Shown piece by piece: positions 14,263-16,578 of a stretch of 16,578 bases of DNA (its first letter is position 1; each line of letters starts with the position of its first letter). A program made the translations under genes and the position numbers. The notes beneath the pieces were generated by a model, which was given only the letters and a program-made list of their open reading frames with translations, had not been told where the DNA came from and made no database searches. The stretch is from Deltaproteobacteria bacterium UBA2409. Lineage in GTDB: Bacteria > Bdellovibrionota_C > UBA2361 > DDRT01. The DNA is taken from assembly GCA_002343185.1 (NCBI GenBank), contig DDRT01000021.1:1-16578 (forward strand). Reading direction: 5' to 3'.

Positions 14263-15027
14263 ATGGTAGAAATCAAATCTATGCTTAACGGTGAGCTTAT
14301 TTATAGAGAAGACCTTACAAGGGAGTTGATAATAATCCGAGTTAAACCAGATGCTGGTGTTGCAGATTTTATACCTGGCCAATATCTAGCAATCGGTCTT
14401 CCTGGAAGTGCAGTTAGAGTAGACTGGGCAAATCCAGAAGTTGAAGCCCCGGCACCTGATAAAATTATAAAAAGAGCTTATTCCGTAGCCTCTCCACCGT
14501 CGGAAAAGGGGTATTACGAGTTTTATATCTCTTTACTAGCTGATGGCATTTTTACATCAAGACTGGCAGCTTTAAAAGTTGGTGATAGACTCTTTATTGC
14601 CCCAAAAGTAACAGGAACATTTACATTGACTGATGTTCCAAAAGAAAAAAGTTTAATATTGGTCAGTACTGGTACCGGGCTTGCCCCATATATTTCAATG
14701 ATGAAGGATCCGGTCACAAAAGACCGAGATCTTACGATAGTTCATGGCGTAAGAAAGTTATCTGATCTTGCTTATCAGGATGAGATCAAGAGATTTTCCA
14801 ATGTAAAGTACCAACCATTTGTTAGTAGAGAAGATAATCTACCATCCTGGTGCAATAAGGGACGTGTTAGTGCCTATTTTATGGATCTTTCTCCGGAACA
14901 GGGGCACGTTTTTATGTGTGGAAATCCCGATATGATTGAAGAAGGGGAGAAGGTTCTATGCTCTAGAGGTTTTACTGTACATTCAAGAAAGACCCCTGGG
15001 AATCTTCATGTTGAAAAATATTGGTGA
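14263..15027 (+). CDS. fpr: Ferredoxin/flavodoxin-NADP reductase
   Basis: FAD enzyme moving electrons between NADPH and ferredoxin or flavodoxin in the cytoplasm. The 254 residues show the FAD motif RAYSVASPP (71-79), the NADP site STGTGLAPY (135-143), MCGNPDMIEEGEKVL (218 on) and the terminal VEKYW typical of the Azotobacter/E. coli Fpr class. An insertion of about 20 residues before RAYS is seen in part of the family. The ATG at 14263 is used, but an ATG at 14281 (MLNGELIYRED) also fits and would widen the very short divergent gap to trmL. Its last 20 bases overlap queG, so these two are translationally linked; it may supply electrons for QueG. Confidence 0.92.
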   Translation: MVEIKSMLNGELIYREDLTRELIIIRVKPDAGVADFIPGQYLAIGLPGSAVRVDWANPEVEAPAPDKIIKRAYSVASPPSEKGYYEFYISLLADGIFTSRLAALKVGDRLFIAPKVTGTFTLTDVPKEKSLILVSTGTGLAPYISMMKDPVTKDRDLTIVHGVRKLSDLAYQDEIKRFSNVKYQPFVSREDNLPSWCNKGRVSAYFMDLSPEQGHVFMCGNPDMIEEGEKVLCSRGFTVHSRKTPGNLHVEKYW

Positions 15028-16054
15028 GCTTGCCCAAGAGCTTGGGATTGTGCTTTTAGGGGTTAGTGAACCTAAGCATTTAAAGAAAGAAAAAAGTAAA
15101 CTCAAAATTTGGCTTGATAGTAAGTATCAAGGAGAGATGTCTTATCTAGAAAAGCCAAATCTGTGCGACCCAGAATTTCTTCTACCAGAAGTAAAATCTA
15201 TCATATCTTTTGCAGTACCTTATAAAAAGAGAGAGCGTATCTATAGGAAGGGATATGGACAGGTAGCATGTTACGCATTTGGAGAAGATTACCATCTTGC
15301 TCTTCCTAGGATCGCTAAAAAGTTGGTTGAGGGGCTTGATGGAAAATATAAGGTTTATTCTGATGCCGTAGCTTTGCTTGAAAGACCGCTAGCTAGGAAT
15401 GCCGGACTAGGATTCATTGGTAAGAATACCTTGTTAATACGACCAGGTGTTGGTTCTTACTTTTTGCTTGGTGAGATCTTAACTGACCAGGAGATAGAGC
15501 CAACAACTAATATATTCAAAGGATGTGGTGCTTGCTCAAGATGTTTAAGGAGCTGTCCAACAGGTGCCATTGTAGAGCCCTATTCAATTGATGCACGAAA
15601 ATGTATCTCATATCTAACGATAGAGAAGGGAGGTTTTTTGTCAGTTGAGGAACGCTCTATGATTGGAGAATGGGTTTTCGGATGCGATATATGCCAGGAG
15701 GTTTGTCCGTTCAATCATGGAGTAGGAGACGAAGAGGCATCTATTAAGTTGGAAGAGATATTGTCTATCAGATCTAACAGAGAATTCGATAATAAGTTCG
15801 GCCACACTTCATTTAGTAGAGCAAGGAGATCAGGGTTACTAAGAAATGCGATCTATGTTGCTGTTAATCAGGAGTTTGAAGAAATATTGCCCATTGTGGA
15901 ATTGCTTGCCGAATCTGATGAAAGTCCTATAGTAAGGCTGTCTGCCATCTGGGCAGCAAAAAAATTCAGGTCAAAACATTGCTTTTTAGAGAAGGCTTTA
16001 AGAGATGAAAAAATTAGTTCTTTTGTTGATGCTAGCGGGTTGCTCGAATCTTAA
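15008..16054 (+). CDS. queG: Epoxyqueuosine reductase QueG
   Basis: Cobalamin and [4Fe-4S] enzyme that removes the epoxide oxygen in the last step of queuosine synthesis at tRNA position 34 (GUN anticodons). The 348 residues contain the N-terminal DUF1730-type domain with YSDAVALLERPLARNAGLG (Asp119 matches the proposed proton donor), GFIGKNTLLI, the ferredoxin-like pair of clusters (Cys173, 176, 179, 183 and Cys199, 226, 229, 233) and a HEAT-like C-terminus (ESPIVRLSAIWAAKKF). The frame is open upstream to 14936, but the ATG at 15008 begins MLKNIGELAQELG, the proper family start. It overlaps fpr by 20 bp and the following lipoprotein by 50 bp. No other queuosine synthesis gene is in the window. 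Confidence 0.94.
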   Translation: MLKNIGELAQELGIVLLGVSEPKHLKKEKSKLKIWLDSKYQGEMSYLEKPNLCDPEFLLPEVKSIISFAVPYKKRERIYRKGYGQVACYAFGEDYHLALPRIAKKLVEGLDGKYKVYSDAVALLERPLARNAGLGFIGKNTLLIRPGVGSYFLLGEILTDQEIEPTTNIFKGCGACSRCLRSCPTGAIVEPYSIDARKCISYLTIEKGGFLSVEERSMIGEWVFGCDICQEVCPFNHGVGDEEASIKLEEILSIRSNREFDNKFGHTSFSRARRSGLLRNAIYVAVNQEFEEILPIVELLAESDESPIVRLSAIWAAKKFRSKHCFLEKALRDEKISSFVDASGLLES

Positions 16055-16493
16055 AGAGATAGATCCTCCAACACTTGATTCAGTTTCTGTTAGTGGAGTC
16101 GAACCTAAAATAATTACTGTTTCTGAAGTTTCAGATGAGAGGGAGTCTAGGGCTCTTGTATCTGGAGGGGAGGATCAAGAGGTTAAGGAGATAGTTCGCC
16201 TTTTTGTTGAGGACTCTTTGTCTTCTTCCGGAGTAAGTAGAGGATTTGGAGAGGGAGAAAAGCTGATTCTTAAGCTTAAATCGTGGGAAGCTAATCTTTC
16301 GGAAAAAGATCTCATGAAGAGAATTAACTCAGAAGCAAAAATTGAAGTTAGTTCTCCAAAATATAGAGGTACATATTCTGCGACCTCAGAATATCTTCAT
16401 CCGCTTCCTGATGATAATGATATTAAACGAGAGCTAAGAGAAGTTCTTGGTGCAGCAGTTAGAGAGTTTATAAGGGAGATAGGGAAGTTTTAG
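16005..16493 (+). CDS. Predicted lipoprotein, YajG/DUF4410-like
   Basis: A 162-residue protein with a compact lipoprotein signal (MKKLVLLLMLAGC, Cys13), so it is predicted to be lipid-anchored in the envelope. The mature part has TVSEVSDERESRALVSG, a long central region and a C-terminal amphipathic helix (LREVLGAAVREFIREIGKF). This order of a D-R motif, a strand-rich body and a final helix loosely resembles YajG or DUF4410 lipoproteins, a guess from shape only. The start lies 50 bp inside queG in another frame; the lipobox immediately after the ATG makes this start convincing. It is the last gene of the fpr-queG unit in the window. Confidence 0.75.
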   Translation: MKKLVLLLMLAGCSNLKEIDPPTLDSVSVSGVEPKIITVSEVSDERESRALVSGGEDQEVKEIVRLFVEDSLSSSGVSRGFGEGEKLILKLKSWEANLSEKDLMKRINSEAKIEVSSPKYRGTYSATSEYLHPLPDDNDIKRELREVLGAAVREFIREIGKF

Positions 16494-16530
16494 GATTGGA
16501 AGTGATAGAATTTAGAAATTATTATATAGA

Positions 16531-16548
16531 CAGCGTGAAGTAACGCTG
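16531..16548 (+). terminator. Small hairpin after the lipoprotein gene
   Basis: CAGCGT (16531-16536) pairs perfectly with ACGCTG (16543-16548) around a 6-base loop, 38 bases past the lipoprotein stop. No T-tract follows, so it is only a possible terminator. Confidence 0.3.
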
Positions 16549-16554
16549 AATAAT

Positions 16555-16578
16555 CAGTTCACAGTTCACAGTTCACAG
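16555..16578. repeat. Short tandem repeat at the window end
   Basis: Three full copies of the 7-base unit TTCACAG after a leading CAG, running to the last base of the window, so the true copy number is unknown. It is intergenic, downstream of the lipoprotein gene. Confidence 0.8.

Overview
The window is AT-rich, almost fully coding DNA from a diderm (Gram-negative type) bacterium. Evidence for an outer membrane is a Pal lipoprotein, several lipobox proteins, a periplasmic-type thioredoxin-fold lipoprotein and an Azotobacter/E. coli-type ferredoxin-NADP reductase. A proteobacterial or deltaproteobacteria-like (Bdellovibrionota-like) uncultured lineage would fit, but no rRNA or other marker here settles it. 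I see no tRNA, rRNA, CRISPR array, transposase or phage gene. Intergenic gaps are all under about 220 bp.

Layout. (1) 24-548: an inverted-repeat copy, a two-CBS-domain protein on the minus strand, and a short divergent promoter region. (2) 549-5007: a tight plus-strand operon potA-potB-potC-potD for polyamine-type ABC import, followed 4 bp later by a DapD-like hexapeptide acyltransferase. (3) 5171-7587, minus strand: pal then dxs (first step of the MEP isoprenoid pathway). (4) 7669-8988: an M20-family dipeptidase, divergent from pal. (5) 9171-9494, minus: a secreted Kazal-type protease inhibitor. (6) 9640-10505: ribosomal protein L31 behind a near-consensus sigma70 promoter, then a TlpA-like lipoprotein. 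(7) 10665-11987: two adjoining genes I do not recognise. (8) 12116-13585: a GT39/ArnT-like membrane glycosyltransferase with a TTG start, possibly coupled to a 22-codon hydrophobic leader ORF. (9) 13801-16493: trmL (minus) divergent from fpr-queG-lipoprotein (plus), the last three overlapping one another. TrmL and QueG both act on tRNA position 34, and QueG needs low-potential electrons of the kind Fpr supplies through ferredoxin or flavodoxin.

The most striking non-coding pattern is that all three convergent gene junctions (5008-5170, 8989-9170, 13586-13800) hold a long inverted-repeat element, while no codirectional or divergent junction does. Two families are present: A (28-bp arms, two copies) and B (ACCACAGAGAAC-type, at the window start and next to trmL). 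They probably serve as bidirectional terminators or are mobile hairpin elements that tolerate only convergent 3' ends.

The most interesting protein observation is the acyltransferase after potD. It aligns with E. coli DapD and keeps the Asp equivalent to D141, but has Arg in place of the catalytic E189, and it sits in a polyamine-uptake operon. It may be a repurposed enzyme. No complete new defence or secretion system could be supported.
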